A stretch of DNA of 64,000 nucleotides. It comes from Pseudomonas fragi. Lineage in GTDB: Bacteria; Pseudomonadota; Gammaproteobacteria; Pseudomonadales; Pseudomonadaceae. The stretch covers positions 4,883,001-4,947,000 of the forward strand of contig NZ_CP104861.1 in assembly GCF_025426255.1 (NCBI RefSeq), in the 5' to 3' direction. A program made the translations under genes and the position numbers. Of the stretch, positions 9,408-19,117 are shown in pieces (within the stretch, counting starts at the first letter, position 1; the number at the start of each line of letters is the position of its first letter). Under the pieces are notes generated by a model. It was not told where the DNA came from. It saw only the letters and a program-made list of their open reading frames with translations, and made no database searches.

Positions 9408-12050
9408 ATGCAAGACCTCGATCCCGTCGAAACCCAGGAATGGCTGGACGCCCTGGAATCGGTTCTCGATAAAGAAGGCGAAGACCGCGCTCACTACCTG
9501 ATGACCCGTATGGGTGAGCTCGCTACCCGCACCGGTTCGCAGCTGCCGTATGCCATCACCACGCCTTACCGCAACACGATTCCTGTAACCCACGAAGCAC
9601 GCATGCCTGGCGACCTGTTCATGGAACGCCGCATTCGCTCGCTGGTTCGCTGGAACGCCATGGCCATGGTGATGCGCACGAACTTGAAAGATTCTGACCT
9701 GGGCGGTCACATCTCCAGCTTCGCTTCCAGTGCAACCCTGTATGACATCGGCTTCAACTACTTCTTCAAGGCCCCGACCGACGAGCACGGCGGCGACCTG
9801 ATCTACTTCCAGGGTCACACCTCGCCAGGCGTTTATGCCCGTGCGTTCATGGAAGGCCGGATCACCGAAGATCAAATGAACAATTTCCGCCAGGAAGTGG
9901 ACGGTCAGGGCCTGTCGTCCTACCCGCACCCTTGGCTGATGCCTGATTTCTGGCAGTTCCCGACTGTATCGATGGGCCTTGGCCCGATCCAGGCGATCTA
10001 CCAGGCGCGCTTCATGAAGTACCTGGAAGCCCGCGGTTACATCCCTGCAGGTCAGAAAGTCTGGTGCTTCCTGGGCGACGGCGAGTGTGACGAGCCGGAA
10101 TCTCTGGGCGCCATCTCCCTGGCAGGCCGTGAAAACCTCGACAACCTGATCTTCGTTATCAACTGCAACCTGCAGCGCCTTGATGGCCCGGTTCGCGGCA
10201 ACGGCAAGATCATCCAGGAACTCGAAGGTGTGTTCCGCGGTGCTCAGTGGAATGTGACCAAAGTCATCTGGGGTCGTTTCTGGGACCCACTGCTGGCCAA
10301 GGACGTTGACGGTATCCTGCAACGTCGCATGGACGAAGTCATCGACGGCGAGTACCAGAACTACAAAGCCAAAGACGGCGCGTTCGTACGTGAACACTTC
10401 TTCAACTCGCCAGAACTCAAGGCGATGGTTGCTGATCTGTCCGACGACGAGATCTGGAAACTCAACCGTGGCGGCCACGACCCGTACAAGGTCTACGCGG
10501 CGTACCACGAAGCGGTCAACCACAAGAACCAGCCTACCGTGATCCTGGCCAAGACCATCAAGGGTTATGGCACCGGTGCTGGCGAAGCGAAGAACACTGC
10601 GCACAACACCAAGAAAGTTGATGTTGAAAGCCTGAAGCTGTTCCGCGATCGTTTCGACATCCCGGTCAAAGACGACGAAATCGAAAACCTGCCTTTCTTC
10701 AAACCGGAAGAAGGCAGCGCTGAAGCCCGCTACCTGAGCGAGCGTCGCACTGCACTGGGCGGCTTCGTACCTCAGCGTCGCGCCAAGAGCATGAGCATTC
10801 CGACCCCGCCACTGGAAAGCCTCAAGGCCATCCTTGACGGTTCCGGCGACCGTGAAATCTCCACCACCATGGCTTTCGTGCGCATCCTGGCGCAGTTGGT
10901 CAAGGACAAGGAAATCGGTCAGCGCATCGTTCCGATCATCCCGGACGAAGCCCGTACCTTCGGTATGGAAGGCATGTTCCGCCAGTTGGGCATCTACTCT
11001 TCCGTCGGCCAGCTCTACGAGCCAGTCGATAAAGACCAAGTGATGTTCTACCGCGAAGACAAAAAAGGTCAGATCCTCGAAGAAGGCATCAACGAAGCAG
11101 GCGCCATGAGCTCCTTCATCGCTGCCGGTACTTCGTACTCCAACCACAACCAGCCGATGCTGCCGTTCTACATCTTCTACTCGATGTTCGGCTTCCAGCG
11201 TATTGGCGACCTGGCCTGGGCCGCTGGCGACAGCCGCACCCGTGGCTTCCTGATCGGCGGCACCGCCGGGCGTACGACGCTCAACGGTGAAGGCCTGCAG
11301 CACGAAGACGGTCACAGCCACATCCTGGCCGGTACCATCCCGAACTGCCGCACCTTTGATCCGACCTACGGCTATGAGCTGGCGGTGATCATTCAGGACG
11401 GCATGAAGAAGATGACCGAAGAGCAACAGGACGTCTTCTACTACATCACCGTGATGAACGAGTCTTACCAGCAGCCAGCCATGCCGGCCGGTGTCGAGGA
11501 AGGCATCGTCAAGGGTATGTACCTGCTCGAAGAAGACACCAAAGAAGCGGCACACCACGTTCAGCTGATGGGCTCCGGCACCATCCTGCGTGAAGTCCGT
11601 GAAGCGGCGATCATTCTGCGTGAACAGTTCAACATTGGCGCTGACGTCTGGAGCGTTACCAGCTTCAACGAACTGCGTCGCGACGGCCTGGCCGTTGAGC
11701 GCAGCAACCGTCTGCACCCTGGCCAGAAGCCTAAGCTGAGCTACGTCGAAGAGTGTCTGACTGGCCGTAAAGGTCCGGTTATTGCCTCTACCGACTACAT
11801 GAAGCTGTTCGCCGAACAGATTCGCCAGTGGGTACCGGTCAAGGAATTCAAAGTGCTGGGCACTGACGGTTTCGGCCGCAGCGACAGCCGCAAAAAACTG
11901 CGTCACTTCTTTGAAGTAGACCGTCACTTCGTGGTGTTGGCAGCCCTGGAAGCACTGGCTGACCGTGGCGATATCGAACCTAAGGTGGTTGCAGAAGCAA
12001 TCGTCAAGTTCGGCATCAACCCGGAAAAACGCAACCCACTGGACTGCTGA
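9408..12050 (+). CDS. aceE: pyruvate dehydrogenase E1 component (homodimeric type)
   Basis: An 880-residue thiamine-diphosphate enzyme that decarboxylates pyruvate and acetylates the lipoyl groups of AceF. GDGECDEPESLG...INCNLQRLDGPVRGNGK is the ThDP/Mg-binding motif. GGTAGRTTLNGEGLQHEDG is the conserved active-site loop of the single-chain E1 of proteobacteria. Length is standard. A GGAG site precedes the ATG. aceF follows after 11 bases, forming the aceEF operon; no lpd gene follows. Confidence 0.97.
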   Translation: MQDLDPVETQEWLDALESVLDKEGEDRAHYLMTRMGELATRTGSQLPYAITTPYRNTIPVTHEARMPGDLFMERRIRSLVRWNAMAMVMRTNLKDSDLGGHISSFASSATLYDIGFNYFFKAPTDEHGGDLIYFQGHTSPGVYARAFMEGRITEDQMNNFRQEVDGQGLSSYPHPWLMPDFWQFPTVSMGLGPIQAIYQARFMKYLEARGYIPAGQKVWCFLGDGECDEPESLGAISLAGRENLDNLIFVINCNLQRLDGPVRGNGKIIQELEGVFRGAQWNVTKVIWGRFWDPLLAKDVDGILQRRMDEVIDGEYQNYKAKDGAFVREHFFNSPELKAMVADLSDDEIWKLNRGGHDPYKVYAAYHEAVNHKNQPTVILAKTIKGYGTGAGEAKNTAHNTKKVDVESLKLFRDRFDIPVKDDEIENLPFFKPEEGSAEARYLSERRTALGGFVPQRRAKSMSIPTPPLESLKAILDGSGDREISTTMAFVRILAQLVKDKEIGQRIVPIIPDEARTFGMEGMFRQLGIYSSVGQLYEPVDKDQVMFYREDKKGQILEEGINEAGAMSSFIAAGTSYSNHNQPMLPFYIFYSMFGFQRIGDLAWAAGDSRTRGFLIGGTAGRTTLNGEGLQHEDGHSHILAGTIPNCRTFDPTYGYELAVIIQDGMKKMTEEQQDVFYYITVMNESYQQPAMPAGVEEGIVKGMYLLEEDTKEAAHHVQLMGSGTILREVREAAIILREQFNIGADVWSVTSFNELRRDGLAVERSNRLHPGQKPKLSYVEECLTGRKGPVIASTDYMKLFAEQIRQWVPVKEFKVLGTDGFGRSDSRKKLRHFFEVDRHFVVLAALEALADRGDIEPKVVAEAIVKFGINPEKRNPLDC

Positions 12051-12061
12051 GGAGAATATTT

Positions 12062-13699
12062 GTGAGCGAACTCATTCGAGTACCTGACATCGGCAGCGGC
12101 GACGGTGAAGTCATCGAGCTGTTTGTAAAAGTCGGCGACCGCATCGAAGCCGATCAGAGCATCCTGACGCTGGAATCGGACAAGGCGAGCATGGAAATCC
12201 CTGCTCCTAAAGCCGGTATCGTCAAGAGCCTGAAGGTCAAGCTGGGCGACCGCCTGAAAGAAGGCGACGAATTGCTGGAACTGGAAGTCGAAGGCGCCGC
12301 TGCGGCACCTGAAGCACCAGCTCCGGCTGCCACTGCCGCTGCAGCTGAAAAGCCTGCCGCCGCCCCTGTTGCCGAGGCTGCGGCCCCGGCAGCTGCTGCA
12401 CCTGCCGCTGCCACCATTCAGGACATTCATGTCCCGGATATCGGTTCGTCGGGCAAAGCCAAAATCATCGAAATCCTGGTCAAGGCCGGCGATACCGTTG
12501 AGGCTGATCAATCTTTGATCACCCTCGAATCCGACAAGGCCAGCATGGAAATTCCATCGCCAGCCGCCGGTGTGGTTGAGAGCATTTCGGTCAAGCTGGA
12601 TGACGAAGTCGGCACTGGCGACTTCATCCTCAAGCTCAAGGTTCAAGGCGCTGCTGCGCCGGCTGCTCCTGCCCAAGCCGCTGCTCCAGCACCGGCCACA
12701 GCACAAGCGCCTGCTGCTGCCCCTGCACCAGCCGCGAAAACCGAGGCAGCACCTGCCCCGGCCGCCGCGCCTGCGCCAAAGGGTGCCAAAGTTCACGCCG
12801 GCCCAGCCGTGCGTCAACTGGCCCGCGAATTCGGCGTTGAGCTGAACGCGGTCAGCTCAAGCGGCCCGCACGGTCGTGTACTCAAAGAAGACGTGCAGGC
12901 TTACGTCAAAGCCATGATGCAGAAGGCCAAGGAAGCTCCAGCCGCCGGTGCAACCGGTGGTGCTGGTATTCCGCCGATCCCGGTCGTGGACTTCAGCCGC
13001 TTCGGTGAAGTGGAAGAAGTGGCCATGACTCGCCTGATGCAAATCGGCGCGTCGAGCCTGCACCGCAGCTGGCTGAACATCCCGCACGTGACTCAGTTCG
13101 ACCAGGCTGACATCACCGAGCTGGAAGCCTTCCGCGTCGCGCAGAAAGCCGTCGCAGAAAAAGCCGGTGTGAAACTGACCGTCCTGCCTCTGCTGCTCAA
13201 GTCCTGCGCGCACCTGCTCAAGGAAATGCCGGACTTCAACAGCTCGCTGGCGCCAAGCGGCAAAGCAATCATCCGCAAGAAGTACGTCAACATCGGCTTC
13301 GCCGTAGACACCCCGGATGGTCTGCTGGTACCTGTGATCAAGAACGTTGATCAGAAGAGCCTGCTGCAACTGGCTGCTGAAGCGGCTGCACTGGCTGCCA
13401 AGGCCCGTGACAAGAAGCTCACCGCAGACGACATGCAAGGCGCGTGCTTCACCATTTCCAGCCTCGGTCACATTGGCGGCACCGGCTTCACGCCGATCGT
13501 CAACGCACCGGAAGTGGCGATCCTCGGCGTATCCAAGGCAACCATCCAGCCAGTCTGGGACGGCAAAGCCTTCCAGCCGAAACTGATGTTGCCGCTGTCG
13601 TTGTCCTACGATCACCGTGTGATCAACGGCGCTGCCGCTGCACGCTTCACCAAGCGCCTGAGCGACTTGCTGGGCGATATCCGCACTATCCTGTTGTAA
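12062..13699 (+). CDS. aceF: pyruvate dehydrogenase E2, dihydrolipoyllysine acetyltransferase
   Basis: A 545-residue E2 core protein. It has two lipoyl domains (about residues 1-75 and 118-192), each with the DKASMEIP lipoylation motif, separated by Ala/Pro-rich linkers. A peripheral E1/E3-binding domain (around AVRQLAREFGVEL) and a C-terminal acetyltransferase domain with SYDHRVINGAAAARF (catalytic His518) follow. Starts at GTG behind a GGAG site in the short gap after aceE. Two rather than three lipoyl domains is usual for Pseudomonas. Confidence 0.97.
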   Translation: MSELIRVPDIGSGDGEVIELFVKVGDRIEADQSILTLESDKASMEIPAPKAGIVKSLKVKLGDRLKEGDELLELEVEGAAAAPEAPAPAATAAAAEKPAAAPVAEAAAPAAAAPAAATIQDIHVPDIGSSGKAKIIEILVKAGDTVEADQSLITLESDKASMEIPSPAAGVVESISVKLDDEVGTGDFILKLKVQGAAAPAAPAQAAAPAPATAQAPAAAPAPAAKTEAAPAPAAAPAPKGAKVHAGPAVRQLAREFGVELNAVSSSGPHGRVLKEDVQAYVKAMMQKAKEAPAAGATGGAGIPPIPVVDFSRFGEVEEVAMTRLMQIGASSLHRSWLNIPHVTQFDQADITELEAFRVAQKAVAEKAGVKLTVLPLLLKSCAHLLKEMPDFNSSLAPSGKAIIRKKYVNIGFAVDTPDGLLVPVIKNVDQKSLLQLAAEAAALAAKARDKKLTADDMQGACFTISSLGHIGGTGFTPIVNAPEVAILGVSKATIQPVWDGKAFQPKLMLPLSLSYDHRVINGAAAARFTKRLSDLLGDIRTILL

Positions 13700-13705
13700 G
13701 CCACG

Positions 13706-13798
13706 CCCCGGCCTTCCTCACCGAGGGCCGGGGTAGCGCACAGTTTTCCGAGCGCCACGCTCGTACCTCAACCCCGCCATTTGGCGGGGCTTTTTTTT
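13706..13798 (+). terminator. aceEF tandem terminator hairpins
   Basis: Two stem-loops follow aceF. The first is CCCCGGCC / GGCCGGGG (13706-13713 with 13726-13733) without a T-tract. The second is CCCCGCC-ATTT-GGCGGGG (13772-13789) followed by CTTTTTTTT to 13798, a textbook intrinsic terminator. Confidence 0.85.
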
Positions 13799-13813
13799 GC
13801 CTGCGCTTTTAAC

Positions 13814-13862
13814 AGCCCCTCACTCCAACACTCCCGCAGGGAGAGGGCTCGGGTGAGGGGCT
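13814..13862. repeat. imperfect-cruciform intergenic repeat
   Basis: Outer arms AGCCCCTCAC / GTGAGGGGCT enclose an inner hairpin CTCCCGCAGGGAG. Such CCCTCAC...GGGAGAGGG...GTGAGGGG elements are common intergenic repeats in pseudomonads and xanthomonads (from memory). It ends in CTTTT and may add to termination after aceF. The rest of 13863-14022 shows nothing besides the ribosome site of the next gene. Confidence 0.55.
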
Positions 13863-14022
13863 TTTGATCTGGCAATTTAAAAAACTCCCACACCCGGTAT
13901 CTCACCCGCACTACAACCCGCGCTGATTCCGGGAATGGGCCAGCCGGCCACTCACTTCTACGGTTAACCAAAGGACTTTTATCACGCGACATTGATCGCC
14001 AAACATCAGAAAGGATTTCGAT

Positions 14023-15408
14023 GTGAACAGACCAACCGTTGGCCCTGTCCTGGGCTATACCACCACTCATAACGCCCGTATTTTTGTGCGCGGCGCGCCG
14101 GACAAAAACAACGCAGTATTTGCCGGTATCCGCCATCGAAAGGTCGGCCAAAGCCAGTGGTCTGCCGGTGTATATTCAAGGCTGAGCCCTGAATTCGACA
14201 TGTCCGACACCCTGGTCTTGAACGGGCTAAGCGCCGACACCCGCTACGAGTACCAGGCTGGCTGGTTCACCACCACACGCCACGACCACACACCTGAAAC
14301 CGTCAAAAAAATCCCGCTCCAGTGGCCCGCGTACTTTTACACATTCAAGACCACCTCCAGCAAACCCGGCCGTGTACGTCGCTATGTGGTTGGCTCGTGC
14401 CGCTACCTGCGGCTCACCGGGGGCATAGCCTCGGCGCCGGAGCTGGGGGACGAGATCTTCAGCTCCATCTGCGCATTGAACCGCCAGCGCCCTCTGGATG
14501 CGGTGGTGATGACCGGCGATCAGGTGTATGTCGACGACCTGAATTTCCTGCTGCCTGATCGCGAATACGCCGCCATAAGCGAGAAATACCAGGCAGCGTT
14601 TTCGCAGCCCTACATTCGCAACCTGATGGCTGGCACACCGACCTACATGATTCTCGACGACCACGAAATCGAAGATAACTGGCCGGCCAATCGGGGCAGC
14701 GACGATCGGGCGCTCTACAACAATGCCATGACTGCCTATGAGATCTATCAATGCAGCCACGGCCCGGCCCACGACTTGCTACCCGACGGGCGTATCAATC
14801 GTGATCTGCGCCGCTACTGGTATTGGTTTGCCGATGGCGATATCGACTGGTTTGTCATGGACTGCCGCACTGAACGTAACTTGTCCGCCAATGCCAAAAG
14901 CATGATCGGTACCGAACAGGAATATGCACTGCGTAAATGGTTGATCAATAGCACGGCCAAGGTGAAATTTATCGTCAGCAGCGTCCTGTTCATGCCCGAC
15001 CAGCAGCACGGTGACGACGCATGGAAGGCATTCACAGCGCAGCGCAACCGGATCCTCGAGACCATTCGCTCCAACGCCATCAAGAACGTGGTGTTCGTCT
15101 CCGGGGACATCCACGGCTCCCTCACCTGCCAACTGACCCACAGCAAAAGCCCGGGGTTTGTCGTACACAGCGTGGTGTCTTCACCACTGTGCAACACCCG
15201 GTTGTTGACGTATGCCAGCGCCAGCGACCTGATCTTCAACGCCCCCCTGACCACGGTCGGCACAGGCACTTACTCGCCGCGCCTCACCAGCCGTGTGGTG
15301 AGCGAAGACAACTTCGCCTGCCTGACCATTGAAGGCAAACAGCTCAAGGTCGATTTTCACAATAAAAAGGGCCGGATCATCGAGTCGGCAATCATTGCAC
15401 TAACATAA
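14023..15408 (+). CDS. PhoD-like metallophosphatase without signal peptide
   Basis: A 461-residue protein of the alkaline phosphatase D group. The N-terminal PTVGPVLGYTTTHNARIFVRG matches the beta-rich PhoD N-domain. Metal-site motifs follow in order: VGSCRY, VVMTGDQVYVDD, MILDDHEIEDNW and VFVSGDIHGS. Start is GTG, seven bases after AAAGGA; the ATG two bases upstream is out of frame and stops at once. Classical PhoD has a Tat signal and acts in the periplasm; none is seen here, so a cytoplasmic phosphodiesterase or phosphatase is more likely. It sits between aceF and dipA, which are neighbours in P. aeruginosa as I recall, so it looks like an accessory insertion. Substrate unknown. Confidence 0.8.
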   Translation: MNRPTVGPVLGYTTTHNARIFVRGAPDKNNAVFAGIRHRKVGQSQWSAGVYSRLSPEFDMSDTLVLNGLSADTRYEYQAGWFTTTRHDHTPETVKKIPLQWPAYFYTFKTTSSKPGRVRRYVVGSCRYLRLTGGIASAPELGDEIFSSICALNRQRPLDAVVMTGDQVYVDDLNFLLPDREYAAISEKYQAAFSQPYIRNLMAGTPTYMILDDHEIEDNWPANRGSDDRALYNNAMTAYEIYQCSHGPAHDLLPDGRINRDLRRYWYWFADGDIDWFVMDCRTERNLSANAKSMIGTEQEYALRKWLINSTAKVKFIVSSVLFMPDQQHGDDAWKAFTAQRNRILETIRSNAIKNVVFVSGDIHGSLTCQLTHSKSPGFVVHSVVSSPLCNTRLLTYASASDLIFNAPLTTVGTGTYSPRLTSRVVSEDNFACLTIEGKQLKVDFHNKKGRIIESAIIALT

Positions 15409-15583
15409 ATGCCAAACCTTGCCGTTCGGCCTGCAGGAATCTGCTGGCCGGCCGATAAGCCCTTATAGCACTTGGCCTTTATGATCACTTGTCAGCACCG
15501 TGAGCATGATGCAACCTTGCCGCAAACCACAGAAACAGGGTGACTGCCCGTGCGCAATACGCATTTGTGAAGCGAGTGCCCCA

Positions 15584-18277
15584 ATGAAAAGCCAACCCGA
15601 TGCTGCCCCCCGTATGGCAGCCGAGGTCGTGACCCAGCTACCCGTGCCTTCCAGGCTCGGCATGTTGCGTTTCGAACGGCTGAATGAAGCCAGCTGGGCC
15701 ATGCTCTACCTCGACCCGCACTGCGAGCGCCAATTTGGCATGCCCGCGGCAGAGCTGTGCGCGCTGGTTGGCTCACCCTACGCCAGCCTGATGGAGCCCC
15801 TGGCTCGCTATCGCTTGCACGATGCAATTGAACACCAGCTCAGAACCTCGTCCCATTACATTGTCCATTACACCTTGCACACCGCTTTCGGCCCACTGAG
15901 CCTGATGGAGCTGGGCGAGGCTTACAAGCAGCACAACCGGCACCTGGTGCGCGGCTACTTACTGGTGATTGCAGACCCCAAGACCAGCCCGTCGCCCGCC
16001 CCTGTCGTTGAACTCGAAACACAAAATAGCCGCCTGCAAATCGCTCTGGCGCTCAACCAGAGTACCCAGCAAGAACAACTCCAGCACCTGGAGCGCGTAC
16101 GTGCCCAGCAGGATTTAATCCTGCGCTTGGCCCGCCACCGATACAGCCAGCACAACTCGCTGCAAGAAGCCGCCGAGCTGATCACCCGCAGCGCATGTGA
16201 TATTTATCAAATTGACGGCGCCAGCCTGTGGAACCTCGAGGGCAGCCAACTGCTGCCGGTGTCGGCTTTTCAGCGCGGTACCCAGGCCCATACTGCGCAA
16301 GACACCTTCGACGCCAGCCAATTCCCCGACTACCTCGAAGCCTTGCACACCAGCCGCGCGATCGATGCTCCGAACGCTGGCCGCGACCCGCGCACCCGCA
16401 AGCTGGTGGCCAGCCTGGGACGCTCCGAAGCCAATGCCATGCTCGACGCAGGCATCCGTATCGATGGCCAGGTGGTCGGTGTGCTGTGCCTGGAACAAGT
16501 CGGCAAGACACGCACTTGGCAGGCCGATGAAATCGCCTTTGCCGGTGAGTTGGCCGACCAGTTTGCCCAGGTCATCAACAACCATAATCGGCGTACCGCC
16601 ACCAACGCCCTGCACCTGTTCCAGCGTGCGGTCGAGCAAAGCGCCAACGCCTTCTTGCTGGTCAACTGCGACGGTGTGGTCGAGTACGTAAATCCCAGCT
16701 TTACGGCCATCACCCAGTACAGCACCGAGGAAGTCCAGGGGCACAAACTGTCCGAGCTGCCCGCACTGGAAAACCTCAGCGAACTGCTGTTCGATGCCCA
16801 CTCCAGCCTGAGCAACGGCAACAGCTGGCAGGGCGAATTCAAAAGTCGGCGTAAAAACCTGGAACCGTACTGGGGCCAGATGTCGATTTCCAAGGTCTAT
16901 GGCGACAACCGAGAACTGACCCACTACATCGGTATTTACGAGGACATCACCGACGCCAAGCTGGCGCAGCAGCGCATCGAACGCCTGGCGTATACCGACA
17001 ACCTGACCAATCTGGGCAATCGTCCGGCCTTTATCCGCAACCTCGATGAACGCTTCACCCGCAACAGCAACTCCTCGGTCTGCCTGCTGCTGGTGGATAT
17101 CGACAACTTCAAGCGCATCAATGACAGCCTCGGCCACCAGACCGGCGACAAGCTACTGATCAGCCTGGCCCGCCGCCTGCGCAACAGCCTGAGCCCCAGC
17201 GATTGCCTGGCGCGTTTTGCCAGTAATGAGTTCGCGGTATTGCTGGACGACACCGACCTGACGACCGGACAGCAAATTGCCAGCCAACTGCTGATGACCC
17301 TCGATAAACCGATGTTCGTCGACAACCAGCTGATCAGCGTTACCGGTTCGGTCGGCGTTGCCTGCGCGCCCTTGCACGGTCGCGACCCGCAAACCCTGAT
17401 GCGCAACGCAGGTCTGGCCCTGCACAAGGCCAAGGCCTGCGGCAAGCATCAGGTGCAAGTGTTCACCGAAGCCTTGAACGCCGAAGCCAGCTACAAGCTG
17501 TTTGTCGAGAACAACCTGCGCCGCGCGCTGACCCAAAACGAACTCGAAGTGTTCTATCAGCCCAAGCTGTGCCTGCGCAGCGGGCGACTGTTGGGTATGG
17601 AAGCCCTGCTGCGCTGGAACCATCCCAAAAACGGGATGATCCGCCCCGACCAGTTCATCAGTGTGGCCGAAGAAACCGGGCTGATTATCCCCATTGGCAA
17701 ATGGGTCGCCCGCCAGGCCTGCCGTATGAGCAAGCAACTGAGCCTGGCTGGACTTGGCCACCTGCAAGTGGCGATCAACGTGTCGCCCAAACAGTTTTCC
17801 GACCCCGACCTTGTGGCCTCGATTGCGAGCATCCTCAAGGAAGAACAGCTGCCGGCCGCACTGCTGGAGCTGGAGCTGACCGAAGGCCTGCTGCTGGAAG
17901 CCACCGACGACACCCGCTTGCAACTCGACCAGCTGAAAAAGCTCGGCTTGACCCTGGCCATGGACGACTTCGGCACCGGGTACTCTTCGCTCAGCTACTT
18001 GAAAAAATTCCCGATCGACATCATCAAGATCGACCGTAGCTTCATCAAAGACATCCCTGACAACCAGAACGACATGGAAATTACCTCAGCGGTTATCGCC
18101 ATGGCTCACAACCTCAAGCTCAAAGTGGTTGCCGAGGGCATTGAAACCGCTGCACAGTTGGCATTCCTGCGCCGCCATCGTTGCGATGTGGGCCAGGGCT
18201 ATCTGTTCGACCGTCCGATCCCCGGCAGCGAATTGATAGAAAAGCTCAAACGCTACCCCCGTGGCCCCGCGGCCTGA
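15584..18277 (+). CDS. dipA: c-di-GMP phosphodiesterase DipA (GAF-PAS-GGDEF-EAL)
   Basis: About 897 residues from MKSQPDAAP; GTG/ATG codons up to 28 codons earlier are possible starts but lack support. Order: N-terminal PAS-like region, GAF domain (about 175-335, DGASLWNLEG...VGVLCLEQVG), PAS (about 345-460), GGDEF (about 465-630), EAL (about 640-890). The GGDEF signature is degenerate, ASNEF at 546-550, so cyclase activity is unlikely. The EAL site is intact: E673-A-L-L, DDFGTGYSSL, IKIDRSFI. Context between aceEF and msrA and the ASNEF motif match P. aeruginosa DipA (PA5017), needed for biofilm dispersion. No membrane segment, so cytosolic sensing via GAF/PAS. Confidence 0.88.
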   Translation: MKSQPDAAPRMAAEVVTQLPVPSRLGMLRFERLNEASWAMLYLDPHCERQFGMPAAELCALVGSPYASLMEPLARYRLHDAIEHQLRTSSHYIVHYTLHTAFGPLSLMELGEAYKQHNRHLVRGYLLVIADPKTSPSPAPVVELETQNSRLQIALALNQSTQQEQLQHLERVRAQQDLILRLARHRYSQHNSLQEAAELITRSACDIYQIDGASLWNLEGSQLLPVSAFQRGTQAHTAQDTFDASQFPDYLEALHTSRAIDAPNAGRDPRTRKLVASLGRSEANAMLDAGIRIDGQVVGVLCLEQVGKTRTWQADEIAFAGELADQFAQVINNHNRRTATNALHLFQRAVEQSANAFLLVNCDGVVEYVNPSFTAITQYSTEEVQGHKLSELPALENLSELLFDAHSSLSNGNSWQGEFKSRRKNLEPYWGQMSISKVYGDNRELTHYIGIYEDITDAKLAQQRIERLAYTDNLTNLGNRPAFIRNLDERFTRNSNSSVCLLLVDIDNFKRINDSLGHQTGDKLLISLARRLRNSLSPSDCLARFASNEFAVLLDDTDLTTGQQIASQLLMTLDKPMFVDNQLISVTGSVGVACAPLHGRDPQTLMRNAGLALHKAKACGKHQVQVFTEALNAEASYKLFVENNLRRALTQNELEVFYQPKLCLRSGRLLGMEALLRWNHPKNGMIRPDQFISVAEETGLIIPIGKWVARQACRMSKQLSLAGLGHLQVAINVSPKQFSDPDLVASIASILKEEQLPAALLELELTEGLLLEATDDTRLQLDQLKKLGLTLAMDDFGTGYSSLSYLKKFPIDIIKIDRSFIKDIPDNQNDMEITSAVIAMAHNLKLKVVAEGIETAAQLAFLRRHRCDVGQGYLFDRPIPGSELIEKLKRYPRGPAA

Positions 18278-18307
18278 CTTCCTACACTCTGACAGAGGAC
18301 TTGAACC

Positions 18308-18955
18308 ATGGTCTTGCGCTCGGAAATCCTGGTGAATAAAAACGTGCTACCCACTAAAGAACAAGCCCTGCCGGGCCGCGACACCCACGTACAGCTACCC
18401 GAAACCCATTACGTCACCGGCGAGCCGTTACTGGGCCCATTCTCGAAAAATGTGGACTTTGCGATTTTTGGTCTGGGCTGCTTTTGGGGCGCAGAACGCA
18501 AGTTCTGGGAACGCGAAGGCGTTGTCAGCACCGTGGTCGGTTATGCAGGCGGCTACACGCCAAACCCGACTTACGAAGAAGTCTGCTCGGGCCTGACCGG
18601 CCATACCGAAGTGGTACTGGTGGTCTACGAGCCAGAGATCATTAGCTACAAACAATTGCTGGCAATGTTCTGGGAACTGCATAACCCGACCCAGGGCATG
18701 CGTCAGGGCAACGACATCGGCACCCAGTACCGCTCGGTGATCTACTGCACCACGCCTGAGCAACTGGAAGAGGCGCTGGAGAGCAAAAAAGTGTTCCAGA
18801 CTGAGCTGGACAAGGCTGGCTTGGGCACCATTACCACCGAAATCGAACAGGCCCCCACGGTCTACTTCGCCGAGGCGTACCACCAGCAATACCTGGCGAA
18901 AAACCCACAAGGCTATTGCGGCATTGGCGGCACGGGCGTGACCTGCCCGATTTGA
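18308..18955 (+). CDS. msrA: peptide methionine sulfoxide reductase MsrA
   Basis: A 215-residue enzyme reducing the S-epimer of methionine sulfoxide. GLGCFWGAERKFW holds the catalytic Cys (G-C-F-W-G) and YAGGYTPNPTYEEVCSGLTGHTE the substrate pocket; the C-terminal CGIGGTGVTCPI carries the recycling cysteines. The ~40-residue N-terminal extension is normal in the long-form MsrA of pseudomonads. It starts 30 bases after dipA with a GAGGA site, so the two may be cotranscribed, as in the conserved locus. Confidence 0.95.
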   Translation: MVLRSEILVNKNVLPTKEQALPGRDTHVQLPETHYVTGEPLLGPFSKNVDFAIFGLGCFWGAERKFWEREGVVSTVVGYAGGYTPNPTYEEVCSGLTGHTEVVLVVYEPEIISYKQLLAMFWELHNPTQGMRQGNDIGTQYRSVIYCTTPEQLEEALESKKVFQTELDKAGLGTITTEIEQAPTVYFAEAYHQQYLAKNPQGYCGIGGTGVTCPI

Positions 18956-18975
18956 TCTAACACCAAGCCGCCCAC

Positions 18976-19117
18976 TGTAGCCGCTACCGAAGGCTGCGTT
19001 CGGTTGCGAAGCAATCGTAAATTCATAGAATGCGATTCAACTGACAGTACGCAGACTCTGACTTTGCGACGGCTACGCCGCCGGACGCAGCCTCGCAAGC
19101 TCGGCAGCTGCAACAGG
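18976..19117. repeat. REP pair, diverged (GTAGCCGCT family)
   Basis: Opens TGTAGCCGCTACCGAAGGCTGCG and closes CGCAGCCTCGCAAGCTCGGCAGCTGCAACA, imperfect inverted copies about 90 bases apart, with an internal GCCGGACG-type hairpin. It fills the space between the convergent msrA and rlmJ ends. Confidence 0.7.

Noticed and set aside
9387..11927. 846-codon open frame on the minus strand opposite aceE
   Set aside because: Its translation is rich in Val/His/Phe runs typical of the antisense of a highly biased GC-rich gene; aceE has clear motifs and full length on the plus strand. The similar long antisense frames opposite putA, dipA and the MMPL gene are rejected for the same reason.
13615..13645. 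Asn at AceF residue 522 in DHRVING in place of the common Asp
   Set aside because: The same Asn is found, as I recall, in Azotobacter and other Pseudomonas E2 proteins, so it is not a lost catalytic residue.
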